A stretch of DNA of 64,000 nt, from positions 2,620,036 through 2,684,035 of the forward strand of contig CP060501.1 of the NCBI GenBank assembly GCA_024760545.1, read 5' to 3'. The position numbers were made by a program, and so were the translations under genes. Below are positions 18,501 to 25,739 of this stretch, in pieces. Numbering within the stretch: the stretch's first letter is position 1; every line of letters starts with the position of its first letter. This DNA is from Nitrospira sp. GTDB taxonomy: Bacteria > Nitrospirota > Nitrospiria > Nitrospirales > Nitrospiraceae. Under the pieces are notes generated by a model that worked only from the letters and a program-made list of their open reading frames with translations, had not been told where the DNA came from and did not search any database.

Positions 18501-20351
18501 CCGGTGTCCGCACATATCAAGGGTTCTTTCCGTGAGATCGTCACGCAGGTCATGGATTCCAACCCCAGAACGTCGGAATTGATTACCACTGACAATCCGC
18601 AGGCGAAGGTCGGCGCGATTTCTGTCGACGGGACCCCTTCCGCAGTGTACCCCGCCCGGCTCAATCTGTTGCCGATGAAATTCTTGAACGGCGGCGAAGC
18701 GACGACCGGCGGCGGCTACAACATGCGGGTTGAGCCGTTGTCTGTGCGGCTCGCCAACAACCCCGATCCATCGCAGTTGTTCCGCAGTGCGATTCACGGA
18801 GATCCCGAGACCCCGATGTTGCGGGCGTATCTGGGCGATCCGGTGGTCGTCCGGTTGATCGAAGGATCGGCCAACGAAGTGCATTCCTGGCACATCAGCG
18901 GCCATTGGTTCCCGATGGAGCGGTACAGCAAGGACTCGATCCCGCGCAGCACGTTGCACGTCGTGATCGGAGAGCGGTATGACGCAGCCATCCCGGCCGC
19001 AGGGGGACCGCAGCAGATGGCCGGAGACTATCTCTACTACAGCGGGCGCGCGTCTCACTTCGCGGAAGGCAGCTGGGGGATTTTCAGAGTGTTCGATAAG
19101 GCAGATGCGACACTGAAGCCGCTGCCGGGTCGGGCGGAGATTCCTCAATCGGCGAAGTCCGTCTGTCCGGCCGATGCGCCGGTCAAGACCTTCAATGTCG
19201 CCGCCATCGATAAGGCGATCCGTTACAACAAAGGAACGCCCGGTGTGATGGAAGTGGACTTGGAGCGGAAGATGGTGCTGGGCAACGAAACCGGAAAGAT
19301 GTACGTGCTCGAAGGTGAAAAGACGAAAGTTGCCTCGGGCAGCCTCGAACCGAGTCCGCTGACCCTGCATGTGAATGTCGGCGATTGCATCAAGGTCAAT
19401 CTGAAGAACGAAATGGCCAAAGATCGGGCCGGATTCCACGTCGATAATCTGGCCTATGATCCCAAGGAATCGATGGGGATCAACGCGGGCAACAACCCCG
19501 GCGACCAGACCGTCGCGCCGGGACAAAGCCGGACCTACACGTACTATGCCCATCCTGAATTCGGCGAAAACGCGGCCTTGATTCAGGACTGGGGAAACGT
19601 GATTGAAAATCCGCGAAACGGGCTCTTTGGCGCGATCATCATCGGTCCGAAGGGATCGCGTTATCGCGATCCGGCCAGCGGCGAAGATCTGAGCGACAAG
19701 AGCTCCTGGAAAGCGGATGTGATCGTCGATCGCACTCTGTCGGGAAATGAACATCGGCAGAACTATCGGTCGTTCGCGCTGCTGTTCCAGGATGAGGACA
19801 ATATCATCGGCACCAGCTTCATGCCGTACATCCAAAAAGTCGCGGGTGTGACGGCGGTGAACTATCGGTCCGAGCCGACGGATTACCGCACGGAGAAAGG
19901 CTGTGCATACAGCGAAATCTTCGTGTGCGTGAAGGCTGGGGAGCAGCCCGTGACGCCGACCATCGCCGCCCATGTCGGCGATCCGGTCGTGATTCATGTG
20001 CTAGGTGCGTTCAGCGAACAGGTCCAGCTGTTCAGCGTGTCCGGTCATGAATGGAAACATGAGCCCTACCTGACCGGGGCGGACCTTGTCAGCACCATGG
20101 AATTCGGCGGGTCCGAGGTCATTAATGCCTGGTTGCACGGCGGGGCCGGTGGGCCGAACGGTATCCCCGGGGACTATCTCTGGCTCAACCAGAGGCCCGG
20201 GTACCTTGATGCCGGTCACTGGGGAATGTTGAAGGTTTTGGATCGTGACAGCCGCGCGATTCTGCCGTTGAGCGGTCGGGGTCCGGCCACCCAACAGGCG
20301 GAAGAGCCATCGCCGGTGCAATCCCTACCGGTGTCCACGCAGTTCAAGTAG
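15594..20351 (+). CDS. Giant multidomain multicopper oxidase (MnxG/MofA-like size)
   Basis: The 1585-residue protein has an export signal (hydrophobic core near residues 22-38, cleavage near AFAPIGFAA) and serial cupredoxin units. Copper motifs recur: HSHHLHGG (from H416), HCHIPQH...M (H490-C491-H492, H496, M501), HPH (H790), HDH (H922) and HSWHISGH (H1097). The C-terminal third (about 1190-1550) keeps the cupredoxin pattern but has lost most ligands. Three- and four-domain laccases are far shorter; the length is closer to MofA or MnxG manganese oxidases, but no motif seen here proves a substrate. It probably acts in the periplasm or outside the cell. It follows its own sigma-54 promoter and structured leader and is closed by a terminator. 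Confidence 0.85.
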   Translation: MRSNQLEQTRRQKNASVMLRFQSLALASSLAFAPIGFAAEQHRHHDNAGQASADKVIYREGGSILHDRMMDEVKRQQEFMGEKGGYSNGANSHMLQQGVLLVAEDPSKVAVSSGQRCPANAPVKEYHVSAINVEITLSRFLDYFPGYMYVLTENVEKVRGEEKSNSDAREKENDPGAVSNGLQGDIIQPLVIRANQGDCLKLTLHNQINDEPTNLVINGSSMVVTTTGKPATPSNPDTTVAAGGERSFEWYIKPDTQEGARFFRSHASREQFNLGLIGMLVVEPRGSRYLSPFDGQPMPSGWEAMIEDPNGADFREFAIFYHEAGDEAFRLLNKKGEMLPQRDPHTDSYRPGARLLNYRSEPHGTRIELQAHMGFYGDESMAYGSYTFGDPATTIPRSYLGDPAKFRMAGGSEIVHSHHLHGGSIRWARQPGNSQLDFAVSKNGPVKFPPISDTSDRLDVQSIGPTEVYDQVIEGGSGGLQALAGEFVFHCHIPQHYVTGMWGFWRVYNTLQAPGFQTDVMKPLVELPDRAGKMKGGIPSDKLVGTTVDWYGGKKYEITKDRTDWKADPVKVSLKDWVEMMLPPQGKPGKKNSEKEQTLAYDATVNDWAWDGHKALTELETAYEWVNYKSATPGKRQEILFDARSGKLAWPWLRPHLGRRVPFSPSHSGAPWLEPIHRRDDGSNSTEPPRPGEQGPWSLCPEGAPQKFFNIHAITLPITLKRATAKTPAIVDPDGMLYVLHEEEQDVRKTSAKQMPLVIRGNVQDCIDVVYTSELKDDQRQGFSSKTNLHPHMFQFDTQASDGPIIGFSYEMSLRPFTILKDEHPGKGMPVPMNTTIEADAAKGTTTITVRDASRYHVKTELGVGMDEVGRFESARISKISGNQITFERPLKYHHKKGEIVSVEWIRERWYVDADFGTTFWHDHVFGLDGWGHGFYSTFIAEPPRSTYHDPVTGKEVRSGPVADIHTTEPVSAHIKGSFREIVTQVMDSNPRTSELITTDNPQAKVGAISVDGTPSAVYPARLNLLPMKFLNGGEATTGGGYNMRVEPLSVRLANNPDPSQLFRSAIHGDPETPMLRAYLGDPVVVRLIEGSANEVHSWHISGHWFPMERYSKDSIPRSTLHVVIGERYDAAIPAAGGPQQMAGDYLYYSGRASHFAEGSWGIFRVFDKADATLKPLPGRAEIPQSAKSVCPADAPVKTFNVAAIDKAIRYNKGTPGVMEVDLERKMVLGNETGKMYVLEGEKTKVASGSLEPSPLTLHVNVGDCIKVNLKNEMAKDRAGFHVDNLAYDPKESMGINAGNNPGDQTVAPGQSRTYTYYAHPEFGENAALIQDWGNVIENPRNGLFGAIIIGPKGSRYRDPASGEDLSDKSSWKADVIVDRTLSGNEHRQNYRSFALLFQDEDNIIGTSFMPYIQKVAGVTAVNYRSEPTDYRTEKGCAYSEIFVCVKAGEQPVTPTIAAHVGDPVVIHVLGAFSEQVQLFSVSGHEWKHEPYLTGADLVSTMEFGGSEVINAWLHGGAGGPNGIPGDYLWLNQRPGYLDAGHWGMLKVLDRDSRAILPLSGRGPATQQAEEPSPVQSLPVSTQFK

Positions 20352-20372
20352 GCCTGCATCATTGCAGACCTT

Positions 20373-20421
20373 GAGGGGGGGGAATCCGGTTGTAAAGCCG
20401 GATTTCCCCTCCTTCATTTTT
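20373..20421 (+). terminator. Intrinsic terminator after the multicopper oxidase
   Basis: GAGGGGGGGGAATCCGG and CCGGATTTCCCCTC form a GC-rich stem with small mismatches and the loop TTGTAAAG. It is followed by CTTCATTTTT. It starts about 22 nt after the stop codon. Confidence 0.8.
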
Positions 20422-20473
20422 GGCGGCCAACAATGCCTTGAACCGCATCTCATGCATGCGGTACAAACAAGAC

Positions 20474-21073
20474 ATGGACGTAAGCCGGAAGCGCACATTA
20501 GCCGGGTTGCCCGTCTTCTGGATCACATCGGTTGTTCTCGTATGCGGCCCGGTGGCGACGGCGACGGCGCTCGATTTTTCCGCCGACCGAATTGTCAAAG
20601 ATGGGACGTCTGCGGTCACCGCTCACGTCAATGCCAAAGATGATCGCTGGCGGTTCGAGTACACGGAACCACAAAGCGGTGCCAATATCATGATCGTTCG
20701 GATGGACAAGCAGCATTCGTGGCTCATCTTGTCGAAGCGCCGGCAATACCTTGAGGTACCGATTGCGAGCAGCCATTTGTTGACGGTCACTGAGAAGATG
20801 GAAGGAGAAGTCTTACGGGAGTTCGTGGGTGAAGAGATGCTGGACGGCCGCCCTACCGAATTGTTCGAGATCACGGTTGCCGAAAATGGCGAGACTCGCC
20901 AATATTATCGGTGGGTGACCAAAGCGGAGCGATTTCCCCTCAAGACCGTGAGCAAGCAGGGGAAGTGGTCAGAGGAGTTTCGCCGGTTGATTTTCACTCA
21001 GCAGTCTCCGTTCCTCTTCGAACTTCCGCGACGACTGGATAACGCGAATCCATCAGCAGGCACGCAACATTGA
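20474..21073 (+). CDS. Periplasmic protein with LolA/DUF4412-like fold, function unknown
   Basis: Read from the ATG at 20474 the protein has 199 residues. The signal peptide (GLPVFWITSVVLVCGPVATATA) is followed by a beta-rich domain with repeated patterns such as WRFEYTEPQSGANIMIVRMD and SWLILSKRRQYLEVP, typical of DUF4412 or outer-membrane lipoprotein-sorting-like proteins. There are no cysteines in the mature part. The start is uncertain, since ATG 20456 and TTG 20420 are in frame and no clear SD is seen. It follows the oxidase terminator and precedes a cupredoxin gene by 19 nt, so those two form an operon. Confidence 0.7.
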   Translation: MDVSRKRTLAGLPVFWITSVVLVCGPVATATALDFSADRIVKDGTSAVTAHVNAKDDRWRFEYTEPQSGANIMIVRMDKQHSWLILSKRRQYLEVPIASSHLLTVTEKMEGEVLREFVGEEMLDGRPTELFEITVAENGETRQYYRWVTKAERFPLKTVSKQGKWSEEFRRLIFTQQSPFLFELPRRLDNANPSAGTQH

Positions 21074-21092
21074 TCGCGTGACTGGAGGAGAT

Positions 21093-21866
21093 ATGAAACA
21101 AGCGATACAGGTAGGACTGTGGACCGTGGGTTGTCTGTCGGCCATGTTGACCTTGGGGCTCCGTGCGGATGCCGGAGCCTATGAGTCAGGAACCGTAACC
21201 GAGGCTGCGACGGTACGCGGCAAGGTGATGTTTGCGGGAACGGTTCCGCCTCCGAAAGAATTTGAGTTGCGGCGCTATGCCGATGAAGTGTTCTGCGGAG
21301 CGCTCTCGGACGGAAAGGGGCGCCGATTCTTGAAGGAGGTCAATATTGGAGGAGAAGGCGGACTCAAGGATGTGGTCGTGATCGTGGAGGGAATCGAGAG
21401 AGGGAAGCCGTTCACCTTCACGGATGCCCAGATGGAAGCGAACATTTGTCAGTTCCTCCCATTCGTGACCGTGGTCAGCGATAAGCGCCAAGTCACCGTC
21501 ACCAATCGGGATCCGGTTGCCCACGATATTCAAGGCTACGCCTATGACCAGGCTGGAGTGGATATCGTCCTCCATCGGCCGGCGCTGCAAGCCAGCGGGA
21601 CTACGGATGTGGTTCAGTTAGTGAAGGGACGAAAGGTCTTCACCATGCAGTGCGGGCGGCATCCCTACATGCAGAATTGGGGATATGCCATCGACAATCC
21701 CTATTATGCGGTGACGGATCTCGAGGGCTCATTCGCCATTGGAGATCTCCCGGCCGGCACCTACCGCATCAAGGCTTGGCACCCTATTTTGGGAATGCAA
21801 GAGCGGGAGATCACCGTGAAACCGAATGAGACGGTCTCCCTCGACCTGCTGTTTGAAAACAAGTAA
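21093..21866 (+). CDS. Secreted cupredoxin with carboxypeptidase-regulatory-like domain, copy 1
   Basis: The 257-residue protein starts at the ATG after GGAGGAGAT. It has a signal peptide, a plastocyanin-like domain with copper ligands H (DPVAHDIQGYA), C, H and M (MQCGRHPYMQ), and a C-terminal beta domain (GSFAIGDLPAGTYRIKAWHP) like carboxypeptidase regulatory domains. It is a likely periplasmic electron carrier or copper binder. It is a paralogue of the gene at 35231 with the same length. The N-terminal halves differ clearly, while the C-terminal parts are almost identical in DNA. Copy 1 has Arg where copy 2 has Met inside the copper loop (CGRHP against CGMHP). Confidence 0.82.
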   Translation: MKQAIQVGLWTVGCLSAMLTLGLRADAGAYESGTVTEAATVRGKVMFAGTVPPPKEFELRRYADEVFCGALSDGKGRRFLKEVNIGGEGGLKDVVVIVEGIERGKPFTFTDAQMEANICQFLPFVTVVSDKRQVTVTNRDPVAHDIQGYAYDQAGVDIVLHRPALQASGTTDVVQLVKGRKVFTMQCGRHPYMQNWGYAIDNPYYAVTDLEGSFAIGDLPAGTYRIKAWHPILGMQEREITVKPNETVSLDLLFENK

Positions 21867-21884
21867 TGGAACACGACGTGTGCA

Positions 21885-21957
21885 TTATCGGGGTGCAACC
21901 GGCGGGTGTTCCGATTGCGGCTTGAGTGGGCTGAGCGCGTTCTGATCTCGTCCAGGC
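21885..21957 (-). pseudogene. Relic of the 3' end of the PsbP-like gene
   Basis: Read on the minus strand this stretch encodes about 24 residues ending RDQNALSPLKPQSEHPPVAPR-stop. They match the C-terminus of the PsbP-like gene at 36023 (RDQNAVSPLKPQSEQSPVAPR). Homology stops near 21957 and no upstream part of that gene is present. It was evidently carried in with the duplicated cupredoxin 3' segment. Confidence 0.75.
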
Positions 21958-22049
21958 GGAGTTGAGAAGCTCCTACTTAGAGAAGGAAGGATACAATCAC
22001 TCGTGGGGAGTCAGGAATGACATTTCAATCGGAGCGACTCCTGGATGAT

Positions 22050-23363
22050 TCAGGCCGGTTTTTCGAATTCATCGGGTGCGGGGGGGGGCGTCCGGGGGCG
22101 GGTGGTGCGAAAGTGGACGAGGTCCTTCGAGAACAGCACATCTAAGGTCCAGTCCAAGGCCACGAGGAGTTTCTTCTCCAAGCGCGGGAGTTTCAGCAAA
22201 TAAATGGTGCGCCAGAGCCACCAGGCGAAGAAGCCGGAGAAGTTCACCCCGAGAATGTTGGCGACCCCGGTCCGTTTCCCGATGGGCGCCAGCAGCCCGA
22301 GCGTCGCGTAGCGGAAGGGTTTCATCGGGGCACCGCGCACGGTGGCGAGGATATTCCGCGCCGCCACCCGCCCTTCCCGCAACGCATGTTGCGCGGTGGG
22401 CGGATGGAAGGCGCCCGTCTGGCCATCCGGCACGAGCGCACAGTCCCCCAACGCCCACACGCCCGGCCACCCCGCCACTTCGAGATACTCATTGACGAGG
22501 ACCCGGCCCTTCGTTTTCGGGCACGGCAGGGTGGCCAAGAGGGCATGCGGGGTAATGCCGGCGGTCCAGACCAGCGTATTGGTCGTCACGGTGGTCCCAT
22601 CGCTGAGCATGACGTCGCGATCCGTCACGGCGGTGACTTTACAGTTCGCATGGATTTCCACCTGCTGCTCCCCAAGCTTGCGCTGAGCGTACGTGCCGAG
22701 CTTCTCCCCGAGTTCCGGTAAGATCACCGGCCCCGCACTGACCAGGATGAGCCGCAGCATGTCGCCCCGAAGATGTGGAAAGAACCGCACCGCCTCCCGC
22801 AAAAAGTCATTCATGGCCGCAATGGTTTCGACCCCCGCAAACCCGCCGCCGGCCACGACGAAGTTCAGCAGCGGCGCCCGGAAGCCCCCCCCACACTCAA
22901 AGTCCGCTTCCTCCAGATTGGCAATGAGATGGTTGCGGAGCACAATCGCGTCACTCAGGGACTTCATCGTGAACGCCCGGCTGGCCACCCCGGGAATGTT
23001 GAAGAAATTCGTGGTGGAGCCGAGGGCCAGCACGAGGTGGTCATAGGGCAGCGAGTGGCAATGCTGCTCGTGCCCATGCGACAGGCCGACGCGTTTCTGC
23101 ACGAGATCGATGGCCTCGATCTCGCCATGAAAGAACGTCACCCGACGCAGCAGCTTGCGGATCGGGCTGACGATATTGGTGATGTCCAGGTCGCTCGCGG
23201 CGACCTCGTGCAGCATCGGGGTGAAGAGGAAAAAGTTATCGTGGTTGACGAGCGTGACGTCGACGGCCGCGCCGCGCGCCAGCGCCTGTTCGAAGGCCAA
23301 CGCCGCATACATGCCCCCGAACCCCCCGCCCAAAATCACCACGCGCGCCTTACCGCTAGACAT
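22050..23363 (-). CDS. ndh: Type II NADH dehydrogenase (NDH-2)
   Basis: The 437-residue flavoprotein has an N-terminal FAD motif (VVILGGGFGGMYAAL), a second NAD(P)H-binding motif (FVVAGGGFAGVETI) and the FAD-closing motif VWALGDCA. NDH-2 enzymes pass electrons from NADH to quinone without pumping protons and sit on the inner membrane face. The C-terminal 60 residues, with hydrophobic stretches near WLWRTIYLL, probably anchor it. The ATG at 23363 follows AGGATAT and starts directly before the FAD motif; the upstream extension is rejected. The coding strand has long GC-rich runs unlike the adjacent genes. It lies 240 bp downstream of the hyf-like cluster in the same direction. Confidence 0.9.
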   Translation of the reverse strand: MSSGKARVVILGGGFGGMYAALAFEQALARGAAVDVTLVNHDNFFLFTPMLHEVAASDLDITNIVSPIRKLLRRVTFFHGEIEAIDLVQKRVGLSHGHEQHCHSLPYDHLVLALGSTTNFFNIPGVASRAFTMKSLSDAIVLRNHLIANLEEADFECGGGFRAPLLNFVVAGGGFAGVETIAAMNDFLREAVRFFPHLRGDMLRLILVSAGPVILPELGEKLGTYAQRKLGEQQVEIHANCKVTAVTDRDVMLSDGTTVTTNTLVWTAGITPHALLATLPCPKTKGRVLVNEYLEVAGWPGVWALGDCALVPDGQTGAFHPPTAQHALREGRVAARNILATVRGAPMKPFRYATLGLLAPIGKRTGVANILGVNFSGFFAWWLWRTIYLLKLPRLEKKLLVALDWTLDVLFSKDLVHFRTTRPRTPPPAPDEFEKPA

Positions 23364-23603
23364 ATATCCTGAGCCACAGGTGAAATGTTCTGGAGAGCAT
23401 GACGTTAGAAGCCTGTCCCACATGAGGGCAAGCCCATGCCTGTCATTTGTGGTAGAGAAGGAAGCTTTCGCCTCAGAGGATAGGGTGTTATTCGCTGACT
23501 TCCCGGACCTCCCGTCCCTTCGATCTCGAGGCCCTGTACCTGCTGCTAGGCCTTTTTCATCCATGAATTCGTCGCCCCTTCATAGGTGCTCTGCTGTTCT
23601 GCC

Positions 23604-24113
23604 TCATTCCGTCGGCTTGCGCAGTTCTGACAAGACTTCGAGAATGTCCGCCGGACGCGGCGGGCAGCCGGGTATACGGACGTCGACGGGAATGTGGCGC
23701 TCAACCGGACCCGTCACGGCATAGCTGCCTTTGAACATGCCGCAGTTCATCGCACAATCACCGAGCGCGATGACAATCTTCGGATCAGGCGTTTGCTTGT
23801 GCACGTCTCTCAACGCTCGCTCCATATTAATGGTGACCGGCCCCGTCACCACCAATGCGTCGGCGTGACGCGGCGAGGCCGCGATGTGAATGCCGAACCG
23901 CTCGGCATCGTACACGGGATTCAGAAGCGCGTTCATCTCCATCTCACAGGCGTTGCAGGAACCGGTATCGACTTCCCGGATTGCGAGAGATTGCCGAAAG
24001 ATCTTAGTCTTTTCCGTCACAGCCGGATTGATTGGTTCCGAGGGCGGTTCAGATTCTGGATATTGTCCCGTGACGACGCCCGTCTTAAGGCTCTTTTTGA
24101 TGATCCGAAACAT
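23604..24113 (-). CDS. HyfI/NuoB-like small subunit
   Basis: The 169-residue protein matches the 20-kDa subunit of complex I and of group 4 hydrogenases. It has C53 and C56 (GSCNACEME), C120 (GDC), C124 and C150 (PGCPP), enough for one N2-type [4Fe-4S] cluster. A basic N-terminus could dock on the membrane subunits. It follows the large subunit by 14 bp and ends the cluster. The cluster ligands are complete, unlike the metal ligands of its partner, so an electron path to this point is plausible. Confidence 0.88.
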   Translation of the reverse strand: MFRIIKKSLKTGVVTGQYPESEPPSEPINPAVTEKTKIFRQSLAIREVDTGSCNACEMEMNALLNPVYDAERFGIHIAASPRHADALVVTGPVTINMERALRDVHKQTPDPKIVIALGDCAMNCGMFKGSYAVTGPVERHIPVDVRIPGCPPRPADILEVLSELRKPTE

Positions 24114-24127
24114 GGCTCGCCCCTTTC

Positions 24128-25726
24128 TCAGAGGTCATTGCCCGCATACGACAGATTGAAGCTCTTGTTGATCAGTGGAAAATCAGGAATGATGTTCCCT
24201 AACACAGCCCATTGTATGGCAGGCCAATTGACGAATGAGGGATCGCGGACTTTGCAGCGATGAATCATTCCATCGTCTCCGGCCGATACGAAATAGAGAA
24301 TCTCGCCTCGCCATCCCTCCACGGCAGCGACTGCCCAGGTTCCAGGAGACGCCGATCGGCCTGGTTCAGCCGCTATGGGACCATCCGGAATTCGCGCGTG
24401 AATCTCGCGGATGAGTCGGATCGATTCGTGGATCTCATCGCCACGGACGCGCAATCTCGCTCGTGCGTCGCCATAGCGATACAGCGCCACGTTCACCGGC
24501 AGTTCGTCATACGCGGCGAAGGGGCGATCTCGTCGGACATCCTGATCCATCCCCGACGCCCGCCCGACCACTCCGGTCACAGCGTGATCCCGGGCGATCC
24601 GTTCCGTCAGGACTCCTGTGGTCTCAAGTCGATCGGTAAGTGAGGCATTGGCAAAGATGATCGCACCCACTTCGGAGAAGTCCTTCTGGATGCCGTTGAG
24701 TTCTTCAACGAGGTTGCTGAATAGGCCGCGATCGACGTCCCAACTGACTCCTCCTATCCGCATGACGCCCCGAAGAAACCGTGAACCTGTCAGCCGTTCA
24801 TTGAGTTGCATGACTCGCTCCTTCATCCGCCCACAATGCGCATGGGCCAGCGCATACGCCGTGTCATTGCACATCGCACCGATATCCCCGAGGTGATTGT
24901 ACAGTCGTTCCAGCTCTAGAAAGAGAGAACGGAGGTACCTGGCGCGTCGTGGCACATCGAGATGCAGGAGCGTTTCCACCGCTTGGCAGTAGGCCAGACT
25001 GTGCCCGATGGTCGTGTCCCCAGACACGCGTTCCGCCAGCAGTACCGCGTCAGTCAGCGTGAGTTGCTCGAACAGTTTTTCCACGCCACGATGTTTCCAG
25101 AAGTGGCGCACTTCCAACTGCATGATGGGCTCGCCGGCAACCGAAAAGCGGAAGTGTCCGGGTTCGATGATCCCAGCGTGAATCGGTCCGACCGGAACTT
25201 CAAAAACCCCTTCCCCTTCAATGTGGTGGAACCGGTATTCGCCCTGTTGGCGTTTCAGGATTGTGTTCCATAGAAAGTCTTTCCGTAACGGATGGGCTCC
25301 CTTCTCCCAATGCTCATGTCGGACCAGACGACGAAGATCAGGATGGCCTTGTGGGATCAAACCAAAGAGATCACGAATCTCCCGTTCATACCATTGCGCG
25401 GCATGAACCGACGGAGTGATCGACGTGAACAGACGGTCATCTCCGATCAATTCTGTCGTCAACAGCACAAATGGTTGGTGGGACTTGAACGCAAACAGAT
25501 ACTGCAACTCGTACTTCTCCTCCAGGGGTCGGCAATCGACCGCGAATAGCAGAGCCAGGCGGCCTTGCATCTTCTCATGAAGTAACTGGACGAGCTTCGG
25601 TAGTTGGAGTTTGTCGGTGCGGTAACGCGTCAGAGCCGTGCCTGAGGGGTAATCCGGGACCAAGCAGGGAAAAACTGTCCGTATCCGCTGTTCGATTGAT
25701 CGCTCCGGCGATGGACTGTCTGTCAC
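24128..25726 (-). CDS. HyfG/HycE-like large subunit without NiFe ligands
   Basis: The 532-residue protein fuses an N-terminal NuoC-like 30-kDa domain (WYEREIRDLFGLIPQGHPDLRR region) to a NuoD/hydrogenase-large-subunit domain. In NiFe hydrogenases the large subunit has two CxxC motifs; here they read RVSGDTTIGH at the first position and DPSFVNW at the second, with no cysteine. It cannot bind a NiFe centre, so the complex is a hydrogenase-related redox pump rather than a hydrogenase. I chose the GTG at 25726 because GGGAGGGACCA precedes it and the NuoC domain follows; an upstream open frame overlaps the next gene. What it oxidises or reduces is unknown. Confidence 0.88.
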   Translation of the reverse strand: MTDSPSPERSIEQRIRTVFPCLVPDYPSGTALTRYRTDKLQLPKLVQLLHEKMQGRLALLFAVDCRPLEEKYELQYLFAFKSHQPFVLLTTELIGDDRLFTSITPSVHAAQWYEREIRDLFGLIPQGHPDLRRLVRHEHWEKGAHPLRKDFLWNTILKRQQGEYRFHHIEGEGVFEVPVGPIHAGIIEPGHFRFSVAGEPIMQLEVRHFWKHRGVEKLFEQLTLTDAVLLAERVSGDTTIGHSLAYCQAVETLLHLDVPRRARYLRSLFLELERLYNHLGDIGAMCNDTAYALAHAHCGRMKERVMQLNERLTGSRFLRGVMRIGGVSWDVDRGLFSNLVEELNGIQKDFSEVGAIIFANASLTDRLETTGVLTERIARDHAVTGVVGRASGMDQDVRRDRPFAAYDELPVNVALYRYGDARARLRVRGDEIHESIRLIREIHARIPDGPIAAEPGRSASPGTWAVAAVEGWRGEILYFVSAGDDGMIHRCKVRDPSFVNWPAIQWAVLGNIIPDFPLINKSFNLSYAGNDL

Positions 25727-25739
25727 TGGTCCCTCCCGA

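Noticed and set aside
18402-19997. 531-codon open frame on the minus strand inside the multicopper oxidase gene
   Set aside because: It is antisense to a gene with clear family motifs, lacks any recognisable domain and has the His/Arg-rich composition of an antisense frame in GC-rich DNA.
22069-23372. Several long open frames on both strands across the NDH-2 gene
   Set aside because: They arise from very GC-rich codon use. NDH-2 has its FAD and NADH motifs in one frame and the others look random (Arg/Pro/Ala-rich).
24128-25726. Active NiFe hydrogenase
   Set aside because: Both CxxC pairs needed for the NiFe centre are missing, so hydrogen turnover is not supported.
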